The notes beneath the pieces are model-generated. The model did not search any database. It saw only the letters and a program-made list of their open reading frames with translations, and was not told the DNA's origin. From NCBI GenBank assembly GCA_016785225.1, contig JAFBJZ010000384.1, positions 62,001 through 126,000 of the forward strand: DNA of 64,000 bases, in the 5' to 3' direction. The translations under genes and the position numbers were made by a program. Positions 25,154-39,501 of the stretch are shown one piece after another. This DNA is from Psettodes erumei. Lineage: Eukaryota > Chordata > Actinopteri > Pleuronectiformes > Psettodidae. Each line of letters begins with the position of its first letter. The stretch's first letter is position 1.

Positions 25154-28100
25154 ACAGAATCAGGGAAGAGCAGGTAAGAATAAAAGGAGGCACATAACGA
25201 ATTGTTAATTAAGCAAACAAATATTGGACATGCTCACATACACATTAATCTGCAAGGCCACACTCATGAATTAAGAATAGGTTGATAATTAGAGCAGGCT
25301 ACGCACGGTCATACAGCATAAACACACATGAGTGACAATGCTCCACAGCTGGCTATTTAATACTGGAACAGAACCGCACAGAGAAACATGATGAGCGTTG
25401 ATTATTGGCAGGCCAGAGCTGTTTCCGTACTACCTGTCATAATTCTTGACTCTACCCACTTTAGCAGCATATGCGATCCCCTCCCATCAGCTCCTGCCAA
25501 ATAGCTAGCCATGCCCTCTATTCATTACGCGGCTGTCTCCCAGTGCAACTCACATGGCTGCTGCCAGCCTTGGGTGTGTTGTGTAGACACACAGAGATGG
25601 TTAAGTTGGTAAAAGCAACAAAGCTGGCAAAGACAAACCGTGAAAAGAAAAGAGCAGAAGATAAATGTTTCCCCATCGCACATGAATCTTAAAGTGAAAC
25701 AGGAAGGCATCCAGGATGTGGGAGTGTTATTCAACTGGGACTGTGCATCAAGCCTGTATAAGACATATGGATGAGGCAAAAAAATAGTGCAGTCAATGAC
25801 ATTCACAACACAATTTTTCTCAATCTAAGTTTCTAGGGAGAGACTGGCGAGATTTACTCAAGGATAGTTTGCTGGTCTTCCTGAGCAGCCACTGGGTTAG
25901 CTGCTTTCCTACCTGTTAAAAGAAAAAAATCTTTTATCTCCATCCAGCTCTCTTTCTCTCTTTACATTCCCATCCTTCACCACTGGGGAAATCTTTATTT
26001 TTCTATCCAAGGAAACATTTTTTATAAATGCAAACAGGCTCTCTGAAGACAGCTTCAGAAGGCGAGGAGCCCTGCCCTGTACCTGAAAGCGTAGCAGCAA
26101 GTCTCTCCTGGCCCCAGCCCTTCGGAGAAAGCACAGCTGTGTTGAATATTTCCCTCACTCTTCAGTTCATTTGAGGGTGATCTGAGCTCAGTTAGCCCCC
26201 AGGACATGGAGCGGTAAACACACAGGACTATCAAAGCAAACCACCCCAGTCAGAAAGACTGGAATATGAGCCTCTGACCACTGAAGCTGTGGATGCAGGC
26301 ACATGGGTACGCTGCAGCTGGACAACGCTCAAAGGATCCCCGACAGCAGCTGACATGACCTACTGCTCACAGGCTGAGAAAACAAGATTCCCTAAATCAT
26401 CTGTGGGCAGTAGAAGGATTGTTTGTCCACTGTAGCCATTACTGTAATCACTAGATTACACTAAGTGGGAAATGGCCTTAACTAACTTAATCACCCTGGT
26501 ACTAATTGAATATACTTTGTAAAGTTAATACCGTTGGGGTGTTTTTTTTCTCCACAATTTCTGTAAAACAATTAAAGTTCATGAATGCATTTTTCTTGTA
26601 TTTGATAATATCCATGCATCGCCTGGCAAATGCTCGTATACATGTCCCAAACCTTACCAAATTCACACTGCACATTCTGCAAAATGCCTCCCCAAAAAAG
26701 TTTCAAGATGATTGCTGACCTATAACACTCCCTATGAACACTCTAACCACATCCAAGCTCTGCAAAGAAAAAAAAAAGTCAAATCACATTTTAGTCAGAA
26801 TCTCAACATGCACAACTACACAAAATCAAAGCAGCTGACGAGAGATGGGTATCTTGAAAGGCAGCTGGGGTGAAGCAGCATGGTTATTAAAATCTCAGAT
26901 GGCTCGAGGAGAAGTAAGAGTTCTGTATCAGGAGTAGAGCTTGTTCTCTTTACTCTAGTTCACTTGGTAACAACCTTTCATCTGGCTCCAGCCATTCCCA
27001 GGTTAGTTATTTCACTGAGGCTTGACCACACAAGCCATTCAGTGGCAACAAGCAAGTCATTCACTGATGACAGAACAACAGATTAGATGGCCTGACGTCC
27101 ACGTGGCAGAGAGACAGAGGAGGCAGGGAGAAAGGCACCAAAGCGAGCGTACTGCAACTGCCCACATCCTCGGTTCGACCCATCACCTAAACACAGACTC
27201 GTGCTTCAGGGGAAATGACTGGATGCATTTAGCTCTCCTCATCACAGAGTACTATTCATCTTCAGGAAATAGCATGCTCTGAGAGATGTGTTTAAGTTGA
27301 GCGCATCGGAGGACACAGAGGTAATGTCCCAACCACTAGCCACTTGTTGGTTTTTCAGTGGAAACCAAAAGAAAAAACGAAAAAGGTTCCTCTGTTTAAT
27401 TTATCATAAGTTTGAAGCACGCATCCACTTGTCCATTAGAATCAATGTAGTAAACTGTTGAATGATTGAGAAGCAGAAAACCCAGGTCAGTGTCAACATT
27501 GCACTTTTATATTAACTCATCATAGCGCACAGAAGGCCACAGCCCTGGGGACGTACCTTCACCTCTGTCAAGTTGTGTCAACCTCTATAAACGTTTCTCT
27601 GCCCACGGCACACGCAAGCACCAAGTCTCTGCCCGCAGCACATAGCGTATTACTGGAGAGCCAATGCTAATTAATGCTAGCGGGTCCATCACAGCGTGCC
27701 CAGAGTAAACAAAGACTTAAGATGAGAGAATTTATGTTCCATGGGCCTGAGACACATCTGGAAACATCATTTTGTCAGCGCAAATCAGTCAACTCTTTTC
27801 ACACATAGAGCATTAAAGAAACACGTGTTTGATATAACCGTCTGCTTTTGTAAGCTGTTGAAAAGTAGGGAGTAAAAAAAAGCCACATGGAAACACTGAG
27901 TTCATGTATTTCTTTCACACACACAGCTGGGCATGTTTTGCCGACTATGTCACCAAAATTAGCAGTGATGTAAATGATGGATGTTCCTCGGCAGGCCCCT
28001 GCTACAGAACCTCCCTTCAGAGGGACAACGTTCATCTGGAGTGGAGTTCATTTATGGACTTGACTCTTAAAGCACAGTCAGTGTGACACAGGATATACAT

Positions 28101-28659
28101 TTAATATATTCTAAGGCCTAACATCCCTTTTAAGTCTGAGGAGACGTCTGTGGTAGAGCACAAGAAGGAACTTTTTTTATGGGAACAACTGAAAAAACAA
28201 TAAAATGTGAGTGGGCATTTAAGAAATCCACTGTCTCACGCTCACCTCAATGTCCTTTAATTTCTCTGCTGTTTTCAATGTAATTTCTGCAGAGGACTTA
28301 ACAAGATCTTTGAGCTGCGCTGGCTCTGCTGGGAAACCGCAGAATGAACAGCTCTTACTGAATCTGACTCTATTTTTTCACTCAAACCATGTGACAACTC
28401 CCTCCTCTTCCTCCTTTTACACTCTTGCTTTTCTTTCCAGCTAAAGTGCCATTTCTTTGTGAATGGGCACAAAAAGCTTCAAAAAAGAAATTAACTGTGA
28501 AAACTAAAGCTGGAGTGACAGAGAGAGAAAGACTGTATACGTGTGTGTTCTTGGTAAGAGGTGGGTGAGGGCTGTGAAAGGCCACATTGTTGATGTCAAG
28601 GCCCGTCAGCATCAAAGGGCTGATTCAGGTTGTGAGGTGAGACTCTCTCACTCTCTCTT

Positions 28660-28663
<4 letters not shown>

Positions 28664-28698
<35 letters not shown>
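28664..28698. repeat. (CA)n microsatellite
   Basis: About 17 CA dinucleotides. Confidence 0.95.
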
Positions 28699-28704
<6 letters not shown>

Positions 28705-29258
28705 GTTGTTCTACTCAGCCCCCGAAGACCCCAAAAACATCATGCTTTACTGTTCCTCCTCACAGCCAAAGAACAATATTTGGAATTGACGTGTAAACTC
28801 AAAAGTGAGGTCAAGGGGCACGCAGTAGCATGGTTCTGTGTGCGTGAGTGAAAAATAAAATGAGTTGTTCCTTTTTCCCCAGACTTTCACTTTACTGAAA
28901 TATCTCCTGTGGGTTAAACATATCATCATCCACGAATGTTTATTTTAAGAGAACTATTTTAATTTTTTTTTTCTCAAATTACCACTCGTACTAACCTCGC
29001 ATCAACTCCAGTTATGTTTGGGTATGTAAATGATGTTCGCAAAATCCTAATGCGCCACTTTTCCATTCCGTTCATAACACAAGGAGTAGGGAAAAACCGC
29101 AGGGTTCACTGACAGCTCTAATTACACCCACCAGAGCACTGGTGACTTCTACATGCGAGTGTGCACATTTGTTGAGTGTGTGTGTGTGGGGGGGGTATTA
29201 GTGTATGAATTAGTAAAGTTAGACACCAGGAGCTGTGCCACCGTGTCAGGATGAGATT

Positions 29259-29298
29259 TAACGAGCTTTAATAACGAGCTTTAATGAGCTTAATTAGG
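29259..29298 (+). promoter_or_regulatory. Cluster of GAGCTTTAAT repeats, candidate regulatory site
   Basis: TAACGAGCTTTAA occurs twice in tandem, followed by TGAGCTTAATTAGG, giving three near-copies of GAGCTTTAAT and several TAAT cores of the homeodomain type within 40 bases. A regulatory role is inferred only from this clustering. Confidence 0.25.
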
Positions 29299-31454
29299 AA
29301 TCCATGCGGTCCCCATGGAAACGCCACAACCCCACAGACCCCCGGCTCCAGGTCTGAGGAACTTTCAATTGGATTACTGTGGCTAATGTCACTGAGACAC
29401 AACAGGGTAAAACAAACAGAGCGCTAGAGGAGAGGAGGGTGAGGCGCGCATGAGTTAGGATGAATGGGATCAACAAGGGCTGGGTGTCAGGGAAGGACCC
29501 TTGGCAGTGGGGAAATACCTGCTGAGGGATGATGGGAGGATGAGGAGGAGGCGGGAGGGGGGATAACCAGCAGAACCAGTGGGATTAGTGCCGCTCAGAG
29601 ATTTGGCTTGTGCACAGTAGACACAGGACACACCTTTTTTTCACTTCAGTGGTAATTGAGCTTCCAAACCTAATTAACCCCTTCATGGGCTCACATGTAT
29701 TTTTTCCCCAATTAACATTACCTTTTCTTGCTTTCACCCAAAAGATGGGTTTCTACCAACCAATTTCCTCATACATTGTGAAAGAAATGTTCAAAAAATC
29801 TGTTAGAAATTACTACAAATCAAGCTTTGACATTTGACAGGGGCGGAAAAGTTGATTTATGGGGGAAATCCGAGACACATACACAACGTGAGATGGGGTG
29901 TAACTCCAATGCACTGTGTGTAACCCATTTGGGGGGGTGGTATATTACACCACTACATGCCAGATTTCGATCTAGAAGTTAAGAAACAATCAAATTGATA
30001 TGTGCAGGGGGGAAAATAAATTCAGTCATCAAAAATGTAAGTGCCATGCCGTTCCATAGGGAAATCTGATAAACCAAGAATTACAGAAGAGGCACAGAGG
30101 AGTTACAGGTGCTTTTTTTGATAACATGTTCTTCTTGATGGAAATGCAAGTTCATTTAAGTTTTCTCTTGCCAAATTTTGGAAAATTTTCTTAAAACTGC
30201 TGCGGCATTTCAAGACATAGTTAATGTCTTTCCACACTATCCTCCGTCTGTCACGCCGAGATCAGTTTGCCTTGTGGTCACCACAAGGAGGTTCTGTAAA
30301 GTGCAGCCTGACAATGACGGAGTGACCTTTCAGATAAGCATGATAAAGTTGCCCATCCCAGCTCCTCTTCCCCCTCCCCGTCATGTGCACTATACACACA
30401 TACGTACACACACAAACACAAATGTGAGCGTGCACAAAAACTAAAGTGCACACACGCAAAGGGATATCTGATGACCTACTCTCTGACAAGTCCTCCCCGA
30501 GGGATTTTTTACACACGCACACACACATGCACACAAACTCGACTTCTTCTCAGGCATGGGATCATGGGGTGTCATCTGACAGGTAGGGTATCACTGAACC
30601 CAAGGAGCTGGGAATATTAGGGGGCGGGTGGGGGGTGACCTTAGTGGTCATTTAGAGGTCACAAAGGTCTCTCGGACAACATAGTGCATCTTTACACGCA
30701 GCGAGGTCATCTTTCACCATCTATCTGCTGGATTCTCCCATGCCTGCAGCAAAGTCCCTTCACGGTCTCGCTATATATAGTTCCCTCGCTTCCCCAGGAT
30801 TCTTTGTGATGTCCTGCTGCGGTGGAAAGAGTCTGGGGCTCATCATTATAAATCAGCCTGTTAGAAGGAATAAAATTTTAAAGAGCTTCTCCCTGGATCC
30901 AAAATGAAGTCTCCATTAGTGAGGCCGGAGCAAATGGTTGCTTGCATGGCAACATGCAGCAAATCAACACAACAACCCCTTTAATCACCCTCTCGGCCCC
31001 TTTTGTTCTCCTCCCCTGTCTTCCTCCCCTCTCTAAGCTGTCTGCTCATGTCTTTAAGGGGGAAAATTCCCACAGGTATGTGTTTACTACATCCATACAT
31101 CTACATCTCCTGAGCCCTCGCCCTTTATCTTCTCCATAATGTGAAATTACTTCACAGTGATGTGTTTTTCTAACCTTGCGTACATGGACATAGGTAAAGG
31201 GACATCAGTGGGAAGCAGAGACAGAGAGTGAATGTTCATCATATCACCCTGTGGTCTATGGAAAGGGGCAGGGCTGCTGACAGTAGGGAGATAGCAGGCA
31301 GTGGGGATATGGGAAAGCCAGACACAGAAACAGGGCCACACAGCAGGAGTTCCCAGAAAGGCACTGATTAGAAGGCAAAGAGGCAGATACAGACAGTTCG
31401 ACAACAAAAACATAGAAGATGCCACGCAATATACCACTTTCAGAGCATACATGT

Positions 31455-31511
<57 letters not shown>
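31455..31511. repeat. (CA)n microsatellite
   Basis: About 28 uninterrupted CA dinucleotides, followed by CAGACAGACACACAGA. Confidence 0.97.
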
Positions 31512-31515
<4 letters not shown>

Positions 31516-31856
31516 GACACACAGACTATGAATTCATTTCATGTCAGCCTTGAGGGAGATCTGAACTACTCGCCTCATCATCCTCCTTCCCGATCACTCT
31601 GTTCTTGGCCCGCTGCACGCCTCCGGGGCCAGCAAAGGCAACGATTAACGACAACAGGGAGAGTGTGTATAAGTGTGTAAGTGTGTGTAAGGCCTGATCG
31701 TTAGAGCGGCCAACTTGTGTAATACAATTACAGAGGCTGCAGAGAAACTGCTAATGTGCACGCAGGCAGCTCTGTCAGATGGATCAGGTATTGAGTTTTC
31801 TATGCTTAATTCACTTTCCACCACACACAAGGGTGCATTAGTTAGATTAGAGTAGC

Positions 31857-31880
31857 GGGAGGGGGGGTCAAGAGGGGGGG
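31857..31880 (+). other. G-quadruplex motif on the plus strand
   Basis: GGG-A-GGGGGGG-TCAAGA-GGGGGGG supplies at least four G triplets with loops of one to six bases. Confidence 0.55.
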
Positions 31881-34800
31881 TTGGTCTACCGCCAGGCAGA
31901 TTTGTTTAGTGGTGGCTGTCAATTACAACCTTGACCCTTTGCACTAAATGGCTGCTCATCCAGTGGAAAAAAGGAGAGTAGACAAAAGCCAGATGAAATT
32001 GGTAAAGACACGGCCATTTGCTGCAGAAGATAACAAGTGGCATGTTGTGGAGTAAACAATGGTCAAAACACTGCGCACAATGCTACGCCAATAAAACAGA
32101 GTGCTGGGCCCTGAAAAAGCAATGTGACCATCAGTAAGATTAGTGAGGCAATGTTATCACTTGAATTCTGCAGTAATGGGACGGTACAAGGCCAGTGGTG
32201 GATGGGTACTTAAAAATATGAAATGGAAAACAAATGATTCAATTTGCTGTTTTTAAAAGTCCTGTGCAGTTTAAGAGACTGATTGTGGATGCAATCACTC
32301 ATAACTACTTAGCCGTTTTACTCTTCATGGACTGCACTGTCCGACATAAAAAGGAAATTTCTACAATGGGTTCTGTATGGTCATACTCTACAATATATAT
32401 ATTATTGTATTACTTTTACATGTGAAAGAGTTGTGAGCCTTTAAATATTTTCCTTTTAATATTTCAAAAGAACAACATTCTTTATTCTTGTTATTGAACC
32501 TCCATTTGGAACGTGTGCATTTAATACAAAACAGATTAATAATTCATCATAAAACAAAGTCAAACCATTTTGGAGAATAAAAAAATAAGTTTGAAATTTC
32601 AACATTCTGTGGGCTGAACACGTCTGCGGATGACCTGTATTTCAATTGTTTTACAAAGGAAAAAAGGATCAAAAATAAGTACAGGCTGTATTTCAGGTAT
32701 TGCTGGAGAGTACATGCTCCTCACATAAAAACACACTCACAAATGCATCCCTGTGTCTAGAGCCCTTGTAGCTGTTTTTCACTAAAGCTGGGGCCACTCA
32801 TCTCAAGGGAATTGGACTCTGGACAACACAATCATAATGCTAGTTAGAGAATCATCATAATTCTCTTCCAGAAATGATAAATAAATTAAATCTCACAGCA
32901 GCACTTTTTTCCCAGTAGCTAAATGAGCATCGGGAGGGGGGCTGCAGTTTCCACAGTAAACACCCCCCCCCCATGTAAACACATATAATCACAACAAGAT
33001 GGCCAGTGCGGCTCAGCTCGTAATTGTATCACTGAAGTGAGATGAGTGAGTTTTAGGAGGGGAGGGGGGGCATTATTGCTGTTTGCAGCAGATTGAATTA
33101 AAATGTCTGCTTCACTCCCGAGAGACCACCCCGATACAAAGGACATAGACGTCTGCATCTAACTGGGGCCACGCAGCAACAAATAATCTTGTAAGCTTTT
33201 ATAAAAACTCTTTGTAGGCTCTGACAGTGTGTTGTTTTTCTCCCTCCCATCTGATGCCCAGCCTCTTCTAACAAAGTGAGAGGATAGGGCCAAAGGGAAG
33301 GAAGAATAGAAATGGAGAGTAAAGTTGGATGTGACAGGCTGTGCCGAGAAGCCTTTAACCGCCGATGGATGTTAGGCAGCTACATCCCCTCATTGTGACA
33401 CATCCATCAAAGCGCTGATCACTTTTGTCCTCCCACATGTCCGGCCCTTGTTACATGCCCGTGTGTGTCAGAGCTGCTCTGACCAATCCATTTGGCTCCA
33501 TGACCAGTGACTTCAGACAGAACAGTGTGTTAACGGAGTGACCGCTGACACTCCTTGGATTCGACATGTCCCTTGAAATTCCTTCCGACGGTATGCTGCA
33601 TTCTGTCAAGTTCTTATTAAAACAAACTATTGCAGCAGGGACAAAAATGGAAGCTACAGTGTAAATATTCCAGCTTGAGTTTCTCATGCCACTCGGCCTC
33701 AAATTCAATCAGCGTGGAAACAACTGCCAACAAGAAAAATGGCACTCAAAACCAAAACCAGGTTGCACTGGTATCTGGTGGTCCACAGAACAGCAACACA
33801 ATAAAGGTTCAGATTACACCGCCAAATTTCTCCCCCAAAAAATTGCAGGGGGATGGAAATACGCATGTCATTCGGTAATGCTCAAAGCTGCCCAATCCTT
33901 ATAGCATACTGGTTGTGTTCAACATTGTTGTATGTGTTTACCAGATTCTTGCCTCTTTTCCATGAACACAAAGCCACACAAAGCAGCCCCAGAATAGCTG
34001 TGGGTTAATGTGCCTCAATTGTGGATGTTCTCATCCTGTTCATCCTGTGGGCAAGAGCCACGCAGCTTAGGAGTGGCTCTGTTATCTCTGTCTCATTTCA
34101 TTCCTTGTCTCAGCCTTTGGCCAGTATCGCTGCTTTCGTTGGCGAGGTCTCGTGCTGGAGCAGGCTGCTAAATAAAACATTTGGTGTGGTAAAACAGCAA
34201 TAACAAAGAAAGAGGGGAAAAAATACATGCCTAGCAAAAAGCTAGTAAGTCTTTGCAGACTTGTAAAAACAAAAATACTATGATTTAAGAACGTGCAGCT
34301 CTCTAAACGCGAGGAGCAAGGAATGTGTGCTTTTGGATTTAAACAAGCGGCTACTGAAGGAAACTCATCAGGAGGTATGATTTACTAGTGCATTGCTCCT
34401 TTCTTTACACAGCAGAGGTTACCCTGGGTTGCCCCCCCCCCATCTCTTCAGTGTAAGCCCCCCCTCGCTTTTACCTGACAGATCAGCTTACTTCACGTCA
34501 GCCTAAAAACCATGGGAACCCCTATGCATGGTGTGTCACCACTGAATTATCGGTTTCCGCTGCACATGGTCCAACATATCTGCAGCAAGCCATTATGGTG
34601 GATCAGTTTACAGTTGGTGTGCTGACTCCAGTGCAGCTGGTGTACTGTATGGGGTCATAGTTTGCAGAGGTCCAGAATTAGAGAAACAAGCCTGTCATCT
34701 TACTAAGCTTCAGACTTTTTTTTCCCCCAAAAACACAGATCTCATTTCTCCATCAACTTCACTTGATGGAGAGCAAACTGTATGTGTGGATCAGCACAAT

Positions 34801-35200
34801 GCCAATAAATTCTTGAAACCACTTATGAAAAGACTATGCACGCACAAAGGCTAACCATTTATCATCTTCCCAGTAGTAATGCAAGTCATAAAAATGACTT
34901 AATTAGCTTGTAAAGGTATTTGCAGTAATACAGAAACTGCTCCTCCCTGTTGTGATAGCACTGAGGGCTTGCTCTAATCTGTAGGCAGCTCAGTAAGGTC
35001 TGATAATGGCATACATGCCATAGACAGTGGCTGTACCAATATTGTGGGTTCCATGCCTTATCGGACTGGGAGCCTTCTGGAGGTGAAACAACAAACAGGG
35101 GGTGTGTTTACTGTAGGAATTGCAAGTGCGAATGCTCCTCTGTATACAAAATAGGGCCAATTCAGACATTTGACCTGGTTTAGGGAAAAACTCCTGCATT

Positions 35201-35219
35201 TTCTCTCTCTCTCTCTCTG
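35201..35219. repeat. Short (TC)n microsatellite
   Basis: About nine TC dinucleotides. Confidence 0.9.
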
Positions 35220-37433
35220 CATTTCAGAGCAATCATGACAACAACATCCATTATTCACCTTCTGCCTACTGTTTGGTTAACTCCTTGAAAGGGGAAAATG
35301 CGCAGCTGGAAGCCCTCCTGTGCTGCCAATCCCATACACATCTTGGAGGATTTGCATTCATTGTACTGTGCAATTTTTCTAACGTAATAATAGTATGAAC
35401 ACTTTCAGGCAGTGAATGAACATGCCTGCATTTTGATACAGAAATACTGTGAATGTGAGGGCAGCTTTACTTGACTTTTTTTTTGTTCGAACATCATGTA
35501 AGACAAGCAGGGACTGACACTTTGAGCTTGTTAATAATTCTGACATTTACAGCAGTGAACTCTTAGAGCTGCACAGGCTGCTTGCTGCCATTATCAACCT
35601 CATCTCCACAGCAGTCATTAAACGAAGAATGCATACAAATCAAAGACAAACACAGTCACTTATTCTCCGCATGGAACCCCATAATTTGGACAATTTTAAA
35701 CGTTAGCAGTGCTTTTCGGTTCCCTGACAGATTCCTGAAGAAGAAGAAGAATAATGCAGTGCAGTTTTTCTTCTCTGGCAAGCACACAATTTGCAGCAGC
35801 TTTGACAGTGTGCTTTACATGTTAGGAGTCATAAAGTAACCCTTCACTGTGGGGCTTCTGTCTGGGCCCCATTTAAATTAGACCCATTGAGCTTGCCCCA
35901 GTTAAACACTGTCTGCCAGTACTTAGGTCACCAGGGACTGATCATGGAGATATGGCACACACACAGACACACACACACAGACTCACAAACACACACTGTA
36001 CAACACACACTGCACAACACTGGAAAGTGCTGACACCCAACAGCAATCCAGAGTCGCAAACCATTACTTGAACTCACAGTAAAAAAAAAAGTCCAAAACG
36101 GAGAAAGGAGGTCACGCGGTAGGGCGTTCGGGTTGTTGGGTGTTTGGAGGTAGCGACAGAGGTGGGGTTTAGGTGGTTAGCCCTGATTGTGGAAACAAAA
36201 TGTTTTCCACGAGGCCGGTGATGAATTCCACAGTGTTTGCTGAGACTTGTAAGTAATTACACACAAAAAAGGGACAAGAAAACACCCATTCATCACACGC
36301 CTGCAAAAGCCAAGCATGATTTCAATAGCATATATTTTTTTTAAACATCCCAGTCTCTTAGCACACATTTTGACTCTTCTCTGCTCTTGTCAACAGGAGG
36401 ATACGGAGGGTAAGGAGTGGGGATTAATCATACAACAGTGCATACCGATTGTGAAGCTTTAATTTAGCACCTCATTTAACTCAGTAAAAACAACAACTTT
36501 ACAGGCTGGCATTCTGACACACATTTAATTCTGCCCTCTGGTAATGGCCTGCTCTGTTTAAAAGTCTGTTTGGCAGCTCTGCAGATAACAGATGGAAGAA
36601 AAATGAAGGGAATTATGAGAAAGATTGATTTCCTGGGGATGAATGGTCTGGTATTCACACAGATTTATCTGAAACAGACTTTCTCAGACTCTGTTATTAC
36701 TGAATAAACACACACACACCCGCAGCACATATGCACACTCTTGCCACTGTACGTAGACAAACAGGAACATGTACACACAAAAGAGGCTCACAAACACACA
36801 CAACATTATGCTAGTACAGAAAGCAAAGAAAACAGAAGCACACTGAATTATTTGAGTCGGAATGAAAATATTACATGAGGTGATAAAAGAAGAAGTTTGG
36901 ACTGTTGAGGACACGACAATGGGTTTATTTCAAAAGAATATAACCTCTCATTCCCCAGATCTCACTGGATGAATCTGTGTGTGGAAATGACTATTTCTTA
37001 CAAAATAAGCACAAATGTTGTGTAGTTGAATAAGTGGCCTTTTCTCATGCCCTTTCCCTAAAGTCTGGTAAAAAAAAAATATTCCTTTAGAAGAACAAGA
37101 ACAAGCACTGTCCTTTTAAGTGTCCCAAGCCCATCTTTAAGGAACTGTAATATAAACCAGAGGCTATAACTTCTCTTGTGGCATCTCAAAGCAGACACAG
37201 GAACGAAGCTTAAAAAAAAAAGAGAGAGACTGAAGGAGGGGGGCGGATAAAATCCCTCACTTGAGCCCCATAAAAGACAAGGAGGAACAAACATTTATCT
37301 GTGGAAAGGCTTTCACTGGTTGCTTTAAGAGCACAGAAATAACAGAGAGCAAGATGCTGATAAAGTGGAGACAGGAAATGGGGAGCGTGGGTCTCCTGCT
37401 CTCATGTTACAGCCGGGACCAGTGGACCCATAA

Positions 37434-37455
37434 CCCCCCCCCACCCGCCCACCCC
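37434..37455 (-). other. G-quadruplex motif on the minus strand
   Basis: The plus strand reads C9-A-CCC-G-CCC-A-CCCC. Confidence 0.6.
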
Positions 37456-38929
37456 TTACCATTCTCTCTGTTCTGCTGACATACATAGACCACAACCCTC
37501 CCCAATCAGACATTAGTGCAGAGTCTGGAAACCACCACCCCCTGTTCATTGTGCAGAGATGTGACACATTCAGCAACTTATAATGAAGCAAACGTTTCAG
37601 TCTGCAGGTATAAAAAATGTATGGATGTATCCACTTGAGGGCTTAACTAAATACATGCCAGCTCTGCAAATGACTTATTACAGATGAATATTGTTCCTAT
37701 TCTTCAGGAGGGCTTTCACAGATTCGCTTTAGTCCCATTCCACTGGTGAGGCTCGGGCTCTCAGCACAAGACAGGGCAAAGCCAGGATTAAGGGTTTAGC
37801 TTTGTCAATCAGAGTCAGAACAGAGCCAAAGACAGCAGCTGTATTTCCATTCTGGAGAGCGTGCTGGATTTCCACAGAGGCATGAAAATTCAGGTGATTG
37901 CCAAAGCCTCCACGCTGTGCGTGTGACTCAGGTGGCATGAGTCACCATTGGTATCATCTTGCTCATTATGGCCTCAGTGGTACGCTGGCCTTTCTCATCA
38001 GACCGGAACATATAGCCTGGATTTTAACATCAAAAGGTGCTCACGGCAGCAACAGAGCAGGGGATTGAGGAGCTCCTTGCCATGATGATATTCATGCTGA
38101 GGACTGTTTTTAGGACTTCATCGCTGACTGATCCAATAATCTACTGAAGCTGTAATGTCTTCATTAAAGTAAATGCTTGTTTTCCTTTCCCCTTTTGACC
38201 AATAAATTGCTGATGCCATTTCCATGCCTCTGTGTATAGGTGACTTATTGATGTATGTATAGCAAGGTTAGATTAGATTTGTTGCACTCAGTTGGAGGAT
38301 GTCTAATGGAATTTGCAGAAAAGCTACACTTTGACTGATGCTTTCACTTTTTTCTCAACAATTTTACGATTACATATAAATTTCAAATCACCAAAAATGC
38401 AAATTACAACACTGGCTGTAGGCACAAGACAGGGTGTGGTTCAGACATTTGATGTATAGTAATTTAAATTCCTTGTAAATAGCGCCCTTAGCAACTTTAT
38501 ATACACTGTAAATTATAAGGTCTATTTTTGTTAGGACCAGCAACCCATTTTGCAGGAGTTTAAACTTTAGACAGCGCTGCTACCTGGTCCCACTGCAAAA
38601 TCCAAAAACCGAGTTAATCCAGGATCATCTCACACCTTCAGACTGCATGCAGGGCACGTTTGGCCTAAATTTTCAGGGTACTGTTGGAGCGTCTCTCATC
38701 TTGCCGTGCCACGTTAGGGCTGGGCTTTCTATGTATTAGTTACCAAGGCTGTTCCATGTGCCACGCTGGGCCAGGGAAGCAAGACTGCGGGGAACACTGT
38801 TAAAGGACATTGGGGAAATAACAGCATTTCCCACAGACTCTGGCTTTTACTGCTCATCAGCACTTTGAGCTTTTTATAGTGTCTGTGTGCATGCATAAGA
38901 GAAGCAGCATTGCAGCAGCATCTCAAAAT

Positions 38930-38953
38930 CCCCCCACCCCCCCACCCCAACCC
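38930..38953 (-). other. G-quadruplex motif on the minus strand
   Basis: The plus strand reads C6-A-C7-A-C4-AA-CCC, with very short loops. Confidence 0.65.
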
Positions 38954-39481
38954 AACACACAGTAATCCTCTTTACTAGGTAGAATAGCATGTATGGCAAC
39001 AGCACAGGACATTCATTTTTGCTGTGTCCACACATGGTTACATCAGGCTGAATTATGGCAAAAATGCAGATGCTTATCACAAAATTATTCAGCAAACATG
39101 AAGAAAAGCAGATAAGAGATATGGACCATATTACTAAATTATCAGGAAGAGTATTTATAAATCTCTAAGTCTCTCCCTCGGCTACCTTTTAGTTACTCTT
39201 CATTACCTGTGTTTGTGATGACATGACTGATAAGTCCTTGACTGATTTTTGTGTTGGGACCACAAAAAAAAAAATGCAGGGGGACCTTTGTGGTTGAGCA
39301 CTGGAGGTGGGGGTGGGGGGCTTGATGCCAAATTAAAAGGCAGGGCTGGAGTGTGTACTTAGGCTCACTCATGATGTTCTCTGCGAGCCCTGCTGCTTAT
39401 AATGGCATGAGAAGGGCCACTTAACGTGTAATCACTTCTCTCTCTCCCCCCTTTGGCTCTGTCCTCCTCTCTACCCCCCGC

Positions 39482-39501
39482 CACACACACACACACACAC
39501 C
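39482..39501. repeat. Short (CA)n microsatellite
   Basis: About ten CA dinucleotides ending in CCC. Confidence 0.9.

Larger units (their letters stand above)
24585..31454. other. Non-coding intron-like stretch
   Basis: Microsatellites, the GAGCTTTAAT cluster near 29.27 kb and ordinary AT-rich DNA. No open frame resembles a known protein. A pyrimidine tract ending TTTCTTTCCAG (to 28440) is acceptor-like but is followed by only a short frame. Confidence 0.5.

Noticed and set aside
27100..27181. Possible tRNA or tRNA-derived SINE, from a B-box-like GGTTCGACCC
   Set aside because: An A-box-like TGGCAGAGAG is present about 65 bases upstream, but the arms needed for a tRNA cloverleaf could not be formed and no poly-A tail or SINE body follows.
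28382..28500. Acceptor-like TTTCTTTCCAG at 28440 as the start of an exon
   Set aside because: The best open frame after it stops within about 20 codons and no donor follows.
32193..32230. Possible hAT end CAGTGGTGGATGGGTACTTA
   Set aside because: Similarity to the family end stops after about 20 bases and no other part of the element follows.
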